Part shown: piece by piece, positions 1 to 8,154 of the stretch
Numbering within the stretch: position 1 is the first letter of the stretch
Layout of the letters: each line of letters begins with the position of its first letter
Virus record (IMG/VR): IMGVR_UViG_3300034062_000641
Span: 1-21,607 of that record
DNA length: 21,607 bases
From: a virus
Direction: 5' to 3' (one strand)
Translations under genes and position numbers: made by a program
The notes under the pieces: model-generated
The model's input: only the letters and a program-made list of their open reading frames with translations
Database searches by the model: none
Told to the model about the DNA's origin: nothing

Positions 1-1257
1 GGTACTGGCCCCGTTAGCATGGCTGACAACGGCACGCAGTTGTTCATTGCGGCCAATGGCCCCAGCTACATCTACAACAACACGACAAACGCCTTTGGCG
101 CAATTACGGATCCTGACTTCCCAGGCGCTGTGACTGTTTGCTATCTAGACGGCTACTTTGTGTTCAACGAGCCAAACAGCCAGAAGTTGTGGATTACTGC
201 ATTGCTAGACGGCACATCCATTGACCCGCTAGAGTTTGCTAGCACCGAAGGCTCACCAGACGGCTTGGTGGCCGTAGCAGCCAACTTCCGCGAGGTCTGG
301 GCGTTTGGCACAAACTCAATTGAGGTCTGGTTTGACTCTGGCGCAACAGACTTTCCATTGCAACGCATTCAAGGCGCGTTTAATGAGTTGGGCTGTGCTG
401 CCCCTTACTCTGTGGCCAAGATGGACAACGGCTTGTTCTGGCTTGGCCGTGACCGCCGTGGCCAAGGTATTGTTTACCGCGCCAATGGTTATTCGGGCGT
501 TCGGATTTCCACCCACGCTGTTGAGTGGCAGATACAACAGTACGCTGACTTGTCAGACGCTATTGCCTACACCTATCAGCAAGACGGCCACAGTTTTTAT
601 GTATTGGTTTTCCCTAGTGCCAATACCACTTGGGTTTATGATGCGGCAACGCAAGCCTGGCATGAGCGTGCGGGTTTTGATAGCGGCGCGTTTACCCGTC
701 ACCGAGGCAACTGCCAGATGGCGTTTAACAACAAGATCGTCATTGGCGACTTTGAAAACGGCAATATCTACGCATTTGACCTAGACGATTATTCGGACAA
801 CGGTAGCATTCAAAAGTGGCTGCGCTCATGGCGCGCGCTGCCAACTGGCACTAACACCCTCAAGCGCACAACCCAGCACATGCTTCAAATGGATTGCGAG
901 TCTGGCGTAGGTTTGAATGGATTGGTTTTTAATGAAACAATCTATTTGCAAACAGAAGCCGATGATTATTTAATTACTGAAAGCGGTGATTACTTAATTG
1001 CAGACCAAGAAGCTATTGCTACCCAAGGCGCTGATCCTCAAGTTATGCTTCGTTGGTCAGACGATGGCGGTCACACATGGTCAAACGAGCATTGGGCATC
1101 TATGGGCAAGATTGGCCAGTATTACAAACGTGTAATCTGGCGGCGGCTTGGCATGACTGTCAAACTGCGTGACCGAGTTTATGAGGCGTCTGGCACTGAT
1201 CCTGTGAAGATTGCAATCATGGGCGCAGAACTTATTCTGAGTCCAACGAATGCCTAG
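1..1257 (+). CDS. P22 gp10-like packaged-DNA stabilisation / tail protein (5' partial)
   Basis: The reading frame is open to the left edge of the window (six further codons lie before the ATG at 19, with no stop), so this is the C-terminal part of a longer gene. The visible ~418 residues are rich in Gly, Asn, aromatic and beta-strand sequence, with repeats such as 'VAANFREVWAFGTNSIEVW' and 'NGLFWLGRDRRGQGIVYR'. These match my memory of the phage stabilisation protein family (Phage_stabilise), whose P22 member gp10 (about 470 aa) closes the portal after packaging and forms part of the tail hub. A missing N-terminus of roughly 50 residues would give the family's usual length. It overlaps the next gene by 8 bp. 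The family assignment rests on pattern recognition, not a search; the structural role is fairly secure from context. Confidence 0.75.
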   Translation, partial: GTGPVSMADNGTQLFIAANGPSYIYNNTTNAFGAITDPDFPGAVTVCYLDGYFVFNEPNSQKLWITALLDGTSIDPLEFASTEGSPDGLVAVAANFREVWAFGTNSIEVWFDSGATDFPLQRIQGAFNELGCAAPYSVAKMDNGLFWLGRDRRGQGIVYRANGYSGVRISTHAVEWQIQQYADLSDAIAYTYQQDGHSFYVLVFPSANTTWVYDAATQAWHERAGFDSGAFTRHRGNCQMAFNNKIVIGDFENGNIYAFDLDDYSDNGSIQKWLRSWRALPTGTNTLKRTTQHMLQMDCESGVGLNGLVFNETIYLQTEADDYLITESGDYLIADQEAIATQGADPQVMLRWSDDGGHTWSNEHWASMGKIGQYYKRVIWRRLGMTVKLRDRVYEASGTDPVKIAIMGAELILSPTNA

Positions 1258-1945
1258 CCCTAACGCTACGCCAACGCCGATCACGCCACCACGAGTGCCG
1301 TTGATTGACCCTCGCACGGGTCTGATTGACCGCGCTTGGTATTTGTTTTTTCTGTCGTTGAATGACATAGCGACTTCCGTGGTCGATGATGGCGGTACTG
1401 GCGCTGACGCCATATCTTTGATTGCGTCTTACGATCAGGTTTTGCAGACGTTAGCGCAAGAGGTTCAAACCCAGCCGCCAGTAGTCACCTTACCAATTCC
1501 TGACGTATTGACTGACTGCTGCTCTGCCTTAGAGTCCCAAGTAACCGAAATGCAAAAGCAGATCGAGGCGTTGCAAGTGCAACCCATTGTTGACACCGCG
1601 GCTATCACTGCCGCCATTAACGCCGCATCATCAGCGCCTGTTACTAAGACCGCTGACTTTACGGTGGCTGACAATGAGACTTGGATTATTAACAACAAGT
1701 CAGGCTCGACTTGTACGGTAACTCTGCCTACGGCAAGCGCATGGACTGGTAGGTATCTGACTTTTAAGAATTTGCAGGCTCAGACCTTGGTGTCTGCATC
1801 TAGCAATGTTGTGTTGATTGACGGCACAGTCGCTGGCACAGCAATCCTCTTGGCAGTTGTAGGAAATTGGGCGACAATGGTGTCTGACGGCACTAATTGG
1901 GTCATCATGCAACAAGCCGCTAACAATTGCCTCTTATTGGAGTAA
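1250..1945 (+). CDS. Virion-associated protein with coiled coil and fibre-like C-terminus
   Basis: 231 aa, starting at an ATG that overlaps the end of the gp10-like gene by 8 bp, so translation is probably coupled. The N-terminus is proline-rich and contains 'LIDPRTGLIDRAWYLFFLSL', an opening I associate with small podovirus virion or tail-fibre-adjacent proteins. Residues about 85-105 form a short coiled coil ('ALESQVTEMQKQIEALQVQ'). The last ~95 residues are a Thr/Ser/Val-rich beta segment resembling repeats seen in tail fibres and their adaptor domains. A conserved N-terminal anchor, a trimerising coiled coil and a beta tip would fit a short fibre or adaptor, but that is inference. No catalytic motif is visible. 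Confidence 0.6.
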   Translation: MPSPNATPTPITPPRVPLIDPRTGLIDRAWYLFFLSLNDIATSVVDDGGTGADAISLIASYDQVLQTLAQEVQTQPPVVTLPIPDVLTDCCSALESQVTEMQKQIEALQVQPIVDTAAITAAINAASSAPVTKTADFTVADNETWIINNKSGSTCTVTLPTASAWTGRYLTFKNLQAQTLVSASSNVVLIDGTVAGTAILLAVVGNWATMVSDGTNWVIMQQAANNCLLLE

Positions 1946-1948
1946 ACC

Positions 1949-2284
1949 ATGACAGTCACCGTCAAAGTCCTCGTACCGGCTAAATTTGCCGAAAACGCCC
2001 AAACAACCCAGTACACAGCGACTGGCGTTACGGCCATCATCGACAAGTTCACAGCAACTAACATCAGCGGCTCTGCCGCCACGATCAGCGTGAACTTGGT
2101 CACATTGGCAGGCTCTGCGGGTAATACCAACTTGATCACCAAGACCAAGACCTTGCAAGCGTCTGAGGTCTATACGTTCCCTGAATTGGTTGGCCAAGTG
2201 CTTGGCGTGGGCGACTTTATCAGTACAATTGCAGGCACAGCCAGCGCAATCAACATTCGCGTTTCTGGACGTGAGGTGACCTAA
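1949..2284 (+). CDS. Small beta-sandwich virion protein, unknown function
   Basis: 111 aa, preceded by a clear GGAG ribosome site three bases after the previous stop. The sequence is almost entirely alternating beta-strand (Thr, Val, Ile, Ala, Ser) with no cysteine, as in small virion decoration or tail accessory proteins. The segment 'TATGVTAIIDKFTATNISG' followed by strand-rich sequence resembles an immunoglobulin-like fold. Its stop overlaps the next start by one base (TAATG). I do not recognise a named family; a structural role is inferred from composition and position between tail genes. Confidence 0.6.
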   Translation: MTVTVKVLVPAKFAENAQTTQYTATGVTAIIDKFTATNISGSAATISVNLVTLAGSAGNTNLITKTKTLQASEVYTFPELVGQVLGVGDFISTIAGTASAINIRVSGREVT

Positions 2285-3132
2285 TGCGTGTAACCTACGG
2301 CAAGGGTTTTGCACCAGCTTTGTCCATGACGGGCAAGGTTTTGGCGTTGCAGAATGAACTCTTAAAAATGCCGCAGGCCAACATTGTTACCGAGCATATT
2401 TTTAAACCAGGTGTTTACGAGCGCAAGATTACGATTCCAGCTTGGACTGTTTTGACTGGCGCAGAACATAAGACGCCTTACCACGTCAGAGTCGAAAAAG
2501 GCACGATTGCAGTCAATACGGACGATGGCGTTAAAGTATTTACTGGCCCATGCGACTTTCCGGCAAAGGCTGGAATGCAACGCGCAGGCCGTGTGTTTGA
2601 AGACGAAGTGGTTTGGGTGGACGTGTACGACAACCCAGACGACTGCACAGACCTTGCGGTGCTAGAAGACCGTTTGTATGTCGTGCCTGAGTGTGGTCTT
2701 GCTGATAGCCGCACCGACATACAAAGGGCGCAGATTGATTATGGGGCGTTTCTTTACCAGATCGGTATGACTCAAAGTGAAATGGACACGATTGTCCATA
2801 ACGAGTCTGATTTGATGGAGATGCCAGAAGGCGTGGCTGTGGAATTGCGAGATTCGCCGATTCACGGCAAAGGGTTGTTTGCAACCCGTGATTTTGAGGC
2901 TGGGGAAGTTGTGTGCCCTGGTCGAGTGGATGGCAAAAGAACCCCAGGTGGACGGTTCATCAACCACTCATTTAACTGCAATATCAGACCCGAGAAAGTA
3001 GGGGATGACATTTATGCAATTGCTGCGCGTAAAATATGCGCTGGCGATGAATTACTGGTAGATTACAGAGCATCAATGCGAGTCAATTTTGGACTCACGT
3101 TACAAGGAGAATTGCCATGTCTGGATGGGTAG
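2284..3132 (+). CDS. Cupin-like / SET-domain fusion, putative protein lysine methyltransferase
   Basis: 282 aa with two parts. Residues ~35-118 look like a cupin-type beta barrel ('HIFKPGVYERKITIPAW', then a Gly-bounded strand series); only scattered histidines (62, 67) remain of the metal site. Residues ~187-265 carry the hallmarks of a SET methyltransferase: 'IHGKGLFATRD' (GxG at 195-197, SAM loop), 'GRFINHSFNCN' at 223-233 (RFxNHSxxxN; N227/H228) and 'GDELLVDY' at 254-261, with Y261 as the expected catalytic tyrosine. SET enzymes transfer methyl from SAM to lysines of proteins. Only about 27 residues separate the GxG and NHS motifs, so the usual SET-I insert is missing, and there are no pre- or post-SET zinc cysteines. 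The gene sits between tail and ejection genes, so the protein may be in the virion or act on virion proteins; that is inference. Domain call good, substrate unknown. Confidence 0.75.
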   Translation: MRVTYGKGFAPALSMTGKVLALQNELLKMPQANIVTEHIFKPGVYERKITIPAWTVLTGAEHKTPYHVRVEKGTIAVNTDDGVKVFTGPCDFPAKAGMQRAGRVFEDEVVWVDVYDNPDDCTDLAVLEDRLYVVPECGLADSRTDIQRAQIDYGAFLYQIGMTQSEMDTIVHNESDLMEMPEGVAVELRDSPIHGKGLFATRDFEAGEVVCPGRVDGKRTPGGRFINHSFNCNIRPEKVGDDIYAIAARKICAGDELLVDYRASMRVNFGLTLQGELPCLDG

Positions 3133-3863
3133 CAGGGGCCATAGCGGTCAGTAGTGTAGTTGGCGCAAGCACAGCTAGAAGCGCGGCTAAAACACAAGCC
3201 GGTGCGGCTGACCGCGCTGCTGAAATTCAAAAAAGTCAATTTGAGCAAACGCGAGAAGACCAAGCGCCTTACCGCGAGGCTGGTTATAACGCGCTAGCCA
3301 ATTTACAGCGAACGGCTGGCAATGTGCCTGCGGCTTTTAAGTTTGGCGCAGGCGATTTTACTGCTGATCCAGGTTACAGTTTTCGTTTGTCAGAAGGCCA
3401 AAAAGCACTTGAACGCAACGCCGCCGCCCGTGGTGGTTTAATCTCTGGCCGCGCTTTAAAAGAAGCCACTCGATTTGGACAAGAGATGGGTTCGCAAGAA
3501 TTTGGCAACGCATACAATCGAGCGCTAACATCATACGGCACAGATGTAGCGCGTGAAAACCAGTTGTACAACCGCCAAGCGGCGTTGGCCGGTATTGGTC
3601 AAACATCGACAAACTTGGTTGGCCAAGCTGGTCAAAACTACGCTACCAATGTAGGCAACTTAATGACTGGCGCTGGCGCTGCTCAAGCGGCTGGCCAAGT
3701 GGGCGCGGCTAATGCTTTAACTGGTGGCTTAGGTACTTACCTAAATTACAACCAAGGTAATGCGCTGCTTGACGCATTGCAAAGAAATCAAAATATGCAA
3801 CTAGTAAATACCGGCGGGTATTCTAATGTCCCCGCGTATATGGTTCGACCACCTGGAGGTTAA
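3117..3863 (+). CDS. P22 gp7-like DNA transfer (ejection) protein
   Basis: 248 aa. The ATG at 3117 lies 16 bp inside the preceding gene, behind a good AAGGAG site. Residues 4-18 form a short Ala/Val/Ser hydrophobic segment, followed by an Ala/Gln-rich helical region. The middle contains 'DPGYSFRLSEGQKALERNAA' and 'RGGLISGRALKEATRFGQE', a combination I associate with phage DNA transfer/ejection proteins related to P22 gp7. These proteins are packaged in the capsid and extruded into the host envelope to help DNA entry. The C-terminus is Gly/Asn/Gln-rich. Position just before two larger internal-protein candidates agrees with the P22 7-20-16 series. Fairly confident of the ejection role. Confidence 0.72.
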   Translation: MSGWVAGAIAVSSVVGASTARSAAKTQAGAADRAAEIQKSQFEQTREDQAPYREAGYNALANLQRTAGNVPAAFKFGAGDFTADPGYSFRLSEGQKALERNAAARGGLISGRALKEATRFGQEMGSQEFGNAYNRALTSYGTDVARENQLYNRQAALAGIGQTSTNLVGQAGQNYATNVGNLMTGAGAAQAAGQVGAANALTGGLGTYLNYNQGNALLDALQRNQNMQLVNTGGYSNVPAYMVRPPGG

Positions 3864-3865
3864 TT

Positions 3866-5173
3866 ATGGCGCTCAATCCAAGCATTTCTCTTGGCGTTAA
3901 AGGACTTGAAATTGCAAATCCTTTGGCGCAATATGGCCAGATTGCGGCTATTCAAGGCGCGCAGAATCAAAATCAATTGGCGCAGTATCAACTTGGTGCT
4001 GCCCAACGCGCCGAAGCAACGCAAAATGTGTTAGCTGATGCTTATAGTCAATCTATTGACCCTGATACTGGCAAAATTAACTACAACAAATTGACTGGCC
4101 TTTTGGCAAAAGGCGGTGGCGGGGCACAAATTCCAGGCATTGAAAAAACACGCCGCGAAACTGAAGCCGCCGCGCTTGCCGCCAAAAAAACCGAAGGTGA
4201 AATTGCAAAAAACGAATATGAATTGCAACAGAAAAGGTTTAACAAGGCTTGGCAAAGCGCTGGCGCTGCCGCAACGCCTCAAATTGCAATTGATCAATTG
4301 ACAAAAGCCGTTCGCAATGGCGAAATTGACATGGCAACGGCTACACGCGAAATTCAAAACTTGCAAAACATGCCGCCTGAGCAATACAGGGATTGGCGCG
4401 CAAATAAAATTCTTAGTCTTATGGACGCCAAGGATCAATACGCAGCGACTGTACCAAAAATCATGTCGCAGTTTGAAGCAGCGCGCTTGCCAATTTATCA
4501 ACAACAAGCAAATATCGCGGAGGGCCAGCTTGGCGTATCGCGAGGTCAACTTAAAGTGGCGCGCGATAAATTGGCTCAAGAAGCGCAGGGTGTCACTTAT
4601 CAACAAGACGCTCAAGGTAATTTTATTGCGTTGCCGTCACGGCTCGCTTCTGGCGCCGTGCCTGTTGCAAGGCCCGTTACTGGCGAGGGCGGCGTTCCCG
4701 TTAAAGGTAAGCCGTCAGCGTTTGCAGAAAAAACTGCCGCGCAAAAAGTGCAGATGAATAAAGACCTTGGCTTTGCAATTACACAGCTAAGTGACATCAC
4801 AAAAGACGGTGGTCTGATTGATCAATCTACTGGTAGCGGTATAGGTCGAGGCGTTGACATCGGCGCAGGACTTTTTGGCCAAGCAACAAAAGGTGCAATC
4901 GCCATTGGAAAGATTGCACCAGTTGCAGATTTAGTGCTAAAAATGGTTCCTCGATTTGAAGGCCCGCAATCAAATAAAGACACTCAATCTTACAAAGAAG
5001 CCGCTGGTCAATTAGCAGATCCTACGTTGCCAACAGCAATCAGAAAAGAAGCAGGTAAAACTGTTCTTCGTTTGATGAAAGAACGTCAAGGTCAATTTGT
5101 AACATCTGACATGGCTGCTGAAGGCGTGGGCGGTGGCGGTGGCGGCGTTGTTGAATTTGGGAGTCTAAAATAA
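3866..5173 (+). CDS. Putative internal virion / ejection protein (P22 gp20 position)
   Basis: 435 aa with a GGAGG ribosome site directly after the previous stop. The N-terminal 60 residues are Gln/Ala-rich. Residues ~95-135 are strongly charged and helical, a likely coiled coil ('EIAKNEYELQQKRFNKAW'), and the C-terminus has a run of glycines near 'GGGGGGVVEF'. No enzyme motif is visible. Low-complexity helical composition and position between a gp7-like protein and a 706-aa protein suggest one of the proteins ejected with the DNA. Codons here are richer in A/T-ending forms (aaa, gaa, caa, att) than in the replication genes. I cannot name a family; the role is inferred. Confidence 0.6.
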   Translation: MALNPSISLGVKGLEIANPLAQYGQIAAIQGAQNQNQLAQYQLGAAQRAEATQNVLADAYSQSIDPDTGKINYNKLTGLLAKGGGGAQIPGIEKTRRETEAAALAAKKTEGEIAKNEYELQQKRFNKAWQSAGAAATPQIAIDQLTKAVRNGEIDMATATREIQNLQNMPPEQYRDWRANKILSLMDAKDQYAATVPKIMSQFEAARLPIYQQQANIAEGQLGVSRGQLKVARDKLAQEAQGVTYQQDAQGNFIALPSRLASGAVPVARPVTGEGGVPVKGKPSAFAEKTAAQKVQMNKDLGFAITQLSDITKDGGLIDQSTGSGIGRGVDIGAGLFGQATKGAIAIGKIAPVADLVLKMVPRFEGPQSNKDTQSYKEAAGQLADPTLPTAIRKEAGKTVLRLMKERQGQFVTSDMAAEGVGGGGGGVVEFGSLK

Positions 5174-7293
5174 TGGACGTTCGGCTACCCGATGGCACAA
5201 TCATTAAGGGTGTGCCTGATAATATGTCTAAAGCCGACCTTACGGCTAAATTAAAAGCTAACGGATATGACGTTTCTAAATTAGAAGCGCCTACTGTTGC
5301 GGCAAGCGAAATTCCAGCGCCGCGCAAAGAACGCGGCTTTTTTGGCACTATTGGCGCGCCAATTCAGGCCGCGTCTGAAGGTATTATCAGCGGCGGCGGC
5401 AATGTCATGTTTGGCGCCCAAAGATTACTCGGCATGGGTTTGGAAAAAGTTGGCGGCGCTGATGCTAGTTCTCTAGGTCGAGCAGGTCAATTTTTGCAAG
5501 AAGATGCCGCCCGCCGTCTAGCAGAATCACAAGGGCGTGTAGCGCCTTTCAAACAAGAGTTTCCAGTTTCTACTGGCGCGGGTGAGTTGGGCGCTGAGGT
5601 TGTTGGCACGCTTCCTGTTGGCGCCGTAATTGCCGCGCCTTTAAGAGCAATTCCAGCAGCAGCGCCATTAGCTCAAGCCATTCGCACTGGCGGATTTTCC
5701 AAAGGCAACATAGCCACACGCGCAGCAGGTGGTGCAACTTTAGGCGGCGCGTCTGCCGCAGTAATTAACCCTGAAGATGCGGCGCTTGGCGCAACTATTG
5801 GTGGTGCAGTACCGTTTGCTGGCCCAGCACTCGGTTACGTTGGCGGCAAAGTTGCAAACATGCGAACCATGCCGCAAAATCGTGCGGCTAGTTTGGCTCA
5901 ACAAGCTGCTGGCGCTGATCTTAAAGAAGTAGTCAACGCATTGCGTAACGCGCCGCCCGGCGTTGGCGTTGCTCAAACGCTCGCACGGTTTGAGAACCCA
6001 GCACTTCAAGCCCTTGTAAGAGATTCTTTGGAGTCCACGCCTGAAGGCGCTCAATATTTGAGCAAGCTAGGAACTATGACGGAGAAGCAAGCTGTCAACG
6101 AGCTTGCAAAAATTGCAGGCGGTGTGTCTGCTGCTGAAACGCGGGCGACTGCTGAGTTGGCCAAAAACAACCTCAACGTCATTACTACACCAATGCGTGA
6201 GGCGTCCCTTGGCCGCGTCAACCTTGGTAAGTTTGTCGCAGACGAAGCGGCGTCCAGAGAAGCAAATGACTTGGCTGTTTTAATGGGTTCTGGTTCTGAA
6301 ATTGACCCTGCCCGCTTTGTATTGCAAGCAACTGGCGCTGAAAAAGCGCTTCGATCTGTTGGCATCAAACCATTGGAAGGCGCTCCGCTTGCCAATCAAA
6401 TTGCCGCTATTTCAAAAAATCCATCTTTTGCTGGAAATGATTTGGTGGAAGGCTCGGTTCAGCGTGTAGCAGAAGACATTGCTAGATGGACTTCTAGCAA
6501 CGGCGTTATTGACGCCAATGCTTTAGAAGCCATTCGTAAAAATGCAGTCAACGCTGCAATTGCTAAATTGCGACCAGGCGCTGATGCTACCGCCCAACGC
6601 AATTTGGCAGCGGGAGTTATGTCAAACATTAAACCGCTGATTGACAAAGCAATTGAAGACGCAGGCGGCGCTGGTTGGCGCGAGTATCTGACGACGCACG
6701 CCAAAGGAATGCAAAAAATTGCGGAAAAGAAATTAACAGGCGAAGCCCTTGCTTTGTTTAAAAACAACAAAAATGAGTTTGTACGTTTGGTGCAAAACGA
6801 ATCGCCTGAAACTGTAGAAAAGTTCCTTGGCCCTGGCAATTACAACATTGCATTAGAACTTGCAGATAGCACAATGGATGTGTTGAGAAAACAAGCAACT
6901 GGTCATTTAGACCGCGTTGCGGCTAGCAAGCAAGCTACTGAAGGTCAAAAAGCATTAGCTACTTTGGTGTCTCAAAATACATCAATGCTTCGTTTTCCAA
7001 ACCTTATAAACGCATGGGCTGCGGCAGGCAACAAGACAATCAGTGAGTTGGAAAAACGCATAGGAGTTAAGACAACAAAAACATTGTCGGACGCTATGCA
7101 AGACCCCCAAACTGCTGCAAACTTGTTGGAGTCAATACCCGCATCTGAACGAAATAAAATTATTCAGTTGCTTAACAATCCTTCCGTGCTAGGGCTTAAA
7201 GGCGCCGCTGTTACCCGTGCGGCTGCAATACCCGCCGCGCCCATAAATGCGCTTGCACCCCAATCTGAAAACCAAAACGCATTGGCTCGATAA
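5173..7293 (+). CDS. Large internal virion / ejection protein
   Basis: 706 aa, overlapping the preceding stop by one base (TAATG). The first ~35 residues form a small module, 'LPDGTIIKGVPDNMSKADL' followed by 'KLKANGYDV', that I recall at the start of many phage internal proteins. Residues ~130-240 contain Gly/Ala-rich hydrophobic stretches ('VVGTLPVGAVIAAPLRAIPA', 'AALGATIGGAVPFAGPALG') of the kind able to enter membranes. The remainder is long, helical and Ala/Asn/Glu-rich. No lysozyme or transglycosylase active site is visible, so this is not an obvious gp16 of the T7 type. Size, place and composition argue for the largest ejected protein, equivalent to P22 gp16/gp20. Function by inference only. 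Confidence 0.6.
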   Translation: MDVRLPDGTIIKGVPDNMSKADLTAKLKANGYDVSKLEAPTVAASEIPAPRKERGFFGTIGAPIQAASEGIISGGGNVMFGAQRLLGMGLEKVGGADASSLGRAGQFLQEDAARRLAESQGRVAPFKQEFPVSTGAGELGAEVVGTLPVGAVIAAPLRAIPAAAPLAQAIRTGGFSKGNIATRAAGGATLGGASAAVINPEDAALGATIGGAVPFAGPALGYVGGKVANMRTMPQNRAASLAQQAAGADLKEVVNALRNAPPGVGVAQTLARFENPALQALVRDSLESTPEGAQYLSKLGTMTEKQAVNELAKIAGGVSAAETRATAELAKNNLNVITTPMREASLGRVNLGKFVADEAASREANDLAVLMGSGSEIDPARFVLQATGAEKALRSVGIKPLEGAPLANQIAAISKNPSFAGNDLVEGSVQRVAEDIARWTSSNGVIDANALEAIRKNAVNAAIAKLRPGADATAQRNLAAGVMSNIKPLIDKAIEDAGGAGWREYLTTHAKGMQKIAEKKLTGEALALFKNNKNEFVRLVQNESPETVEKFLGPGNYNIALELADSTMDVLRKQATGHLDRVAASKQATEGQKALATLVSQNTSMLRFPNLINAWAAAGNKTISELEKRIGVKTTKTLSDAMQDPQTAANLLESIPASERNKIIQLLNNPSVLGLKGAAVTRAAAIPAAPINALAPQSENQNALAR

Positions 7294-7514
7294 TGGACAC
7301 CCAAGTTTTATTCAACATCGCAGTTAGTCTGGCGGGGTTCTTAGGTGGTTGGGTGTTGAACAACATCTATCGTTCCTTGGAGCGCCTCGACACGGACGTG
7401 CGGGCCATGCCTTTGAACTACGTCACACGCGATGACTACCGCGCTGACATGCGCGATGTAAAAGACATGCTCGGTAAGATATTTGACAAACTGGATTCTA
7501 AAGTTGACAAATGA
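7293..7514 (+). CDS. Small single-pass membrane protein, lysis region
   Basis: 73 aa, start overlapping the previous stop by one base (TAATG). Residues ~5-24 form one transmembrane helix ('VLFNIAVSLAGFLGGWVLNN'), followed by a charged helical tail ending 'DMLGKIFDKLDSKVDK' that could form a coiled coil. It is the first of four consecutive small membrane proteins before the endolysin. It might be a holin, an anti-holin or an inner-membrane spanin-like partner; nothing in the sequence decides. It overlaps the next gene by 4 bp (ATGA). Confidence 0.6.
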   Translation: MDTQVLFNIAVSLAGFLGGWVLNNIYRSLERLDTDVRAMPLNYVTRDDYRADMRDVKDMLGKIFDKLDSKVDK

Positions 7515-8008
7515 TCATCGATCCCATTACCGCGCTCGAAGGGCTACAAAGTGCGATTAGTGTAGTCAAAAAGGCAAGCAAGGTTGCTAACGACCTTGCG
7601 GGTTTAGCGCCGTCTATTGCCAAGATGTTTGACGCTAAGAGCGTGGCCACCAAGGCCATGGTGGAAGCCAAACGCTCTAACAACAAATCAAACCTAGGCG
7701 CTGCGCTACAGATTGAGATAGCGCTTGATGAGGCCAAACGCTTTGAGCAAGAGTTAATGATGCTGTTCCAAGCTACTGGCCGCGCTGATGTGTGGGACAA
7801 GATTAAAAAGCGCCAGCAACAGATGGACATTGAAGACGCGCATCTAGCGCGTCAGGCCAAGGCCGAAGAAAAGAAGCGCAAAGAAGAAGAACAAGAGCAA
7901 TTGGCATGGGCGTTTGGTGTCGTAATCATTGTGATGCTTTTGGGCGCAGTTGGCTGGGGCATCGCTGAGATACAGGATTTCTGTGCCAAGACAAGGTGTG
8001 GTCGGTGA
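7511..8008 (+). CDS. Membrane-anchored protein with charged helical ectodomain
   Basis: 165 aa, start overlapping the previous stop in ATGA. Residues 1-130 are helical and become highly charged ('KAEEKKRKEEEQEQ' at ~117-130). One strong transmembrane helix follows at ~131-153 ('AWAFGVVIIVMLLGAVGWG'), then a short tail with two cysteines (158, 163). This is a C-terminally anchored protein with a coiled-coil stalk. Place in the lysis cassette suggests an envelope role (holin regulator or spanin-like), but no spanin lipobox or partner is visible. I do not recognise the family. Confidence 0.6.
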   Translation: MIIDPITALEGLQSAISVVKKASKVANDLAGLAPSIAKMFDAKSVATKAMVEAKRSNNKSNLGAALQIEIALDEAKRFEQELMMLFQATGRADVWDKIKKRQQQMDIEDAHLARQAKAEEKKRKEEEQEQLAWAFGVVIIVMLLGAVGWGIAEIQDFCAKTRCGR

Positions 8009-8154
8009 ATGAGTACCAGAAACAGTTTGACCTATTCCTCAAAGTCTTTGTTAGGCTGTGCGTGGCTTGGTGGGTGCTTGGCCTGCTTCAGTATCTGCCT
8101 GATGAATTGGCAGGAAAAATTGTAAATAAACTTCTTGGAATGATTGGACTTTAA
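8005..8154 (+). CDS. 49-aa single-pass membrane protein, GTG start
   Basis: A short gene that begins with GTG and overlaps the preceding stop in a GTGA junction. AAGGTG lies at a suitable distance upstream, and it ends with TAA immediately before the ATG of the holin gene (TAAATG). The product begins 'MNEYQKQFDLFLKVFVRLCV', and residues ~11-30 are a hydrophobic helix ending 'AWWVLGLLQYL', followed by a short amphipathic tail ('AGKIVNKLLGMIGL'). The exact fit between two neighbours and the membrane helix make this frame more likely than the overlapping 38-codon ATG frame at 8009. It is a candidate second holin, anti-holin or pinholin-type regulator; the function is inferred. Confidence 0.6.
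   Translation: MNEYQKQFDLFLKVFVRLCVAWWVLGLLQYLPDELAGKIVNKLLGMIGL

Noticed and set aside
305-784. 159-codon frame inside the gp10-like gene
   Set aside because: Alternative-frame shadow of a clearly coding region.
4031-4615. 194-codon minus-strand frame opposite the 435-aa ejection gene
   Set aside because: Cys/Phe-rich, low-complexity antisense reading of an Ala/Gln-rich gene, no start signal.
8009-8125. 38-codon ATG frame in the lysis cassette
   Set aside because: The overlapping GTG frame (8005-8154) has a GTGA junction, a good ribosome site, a coherent membrane helix and ends exactly at the holin ATG; the ATG frame does not.
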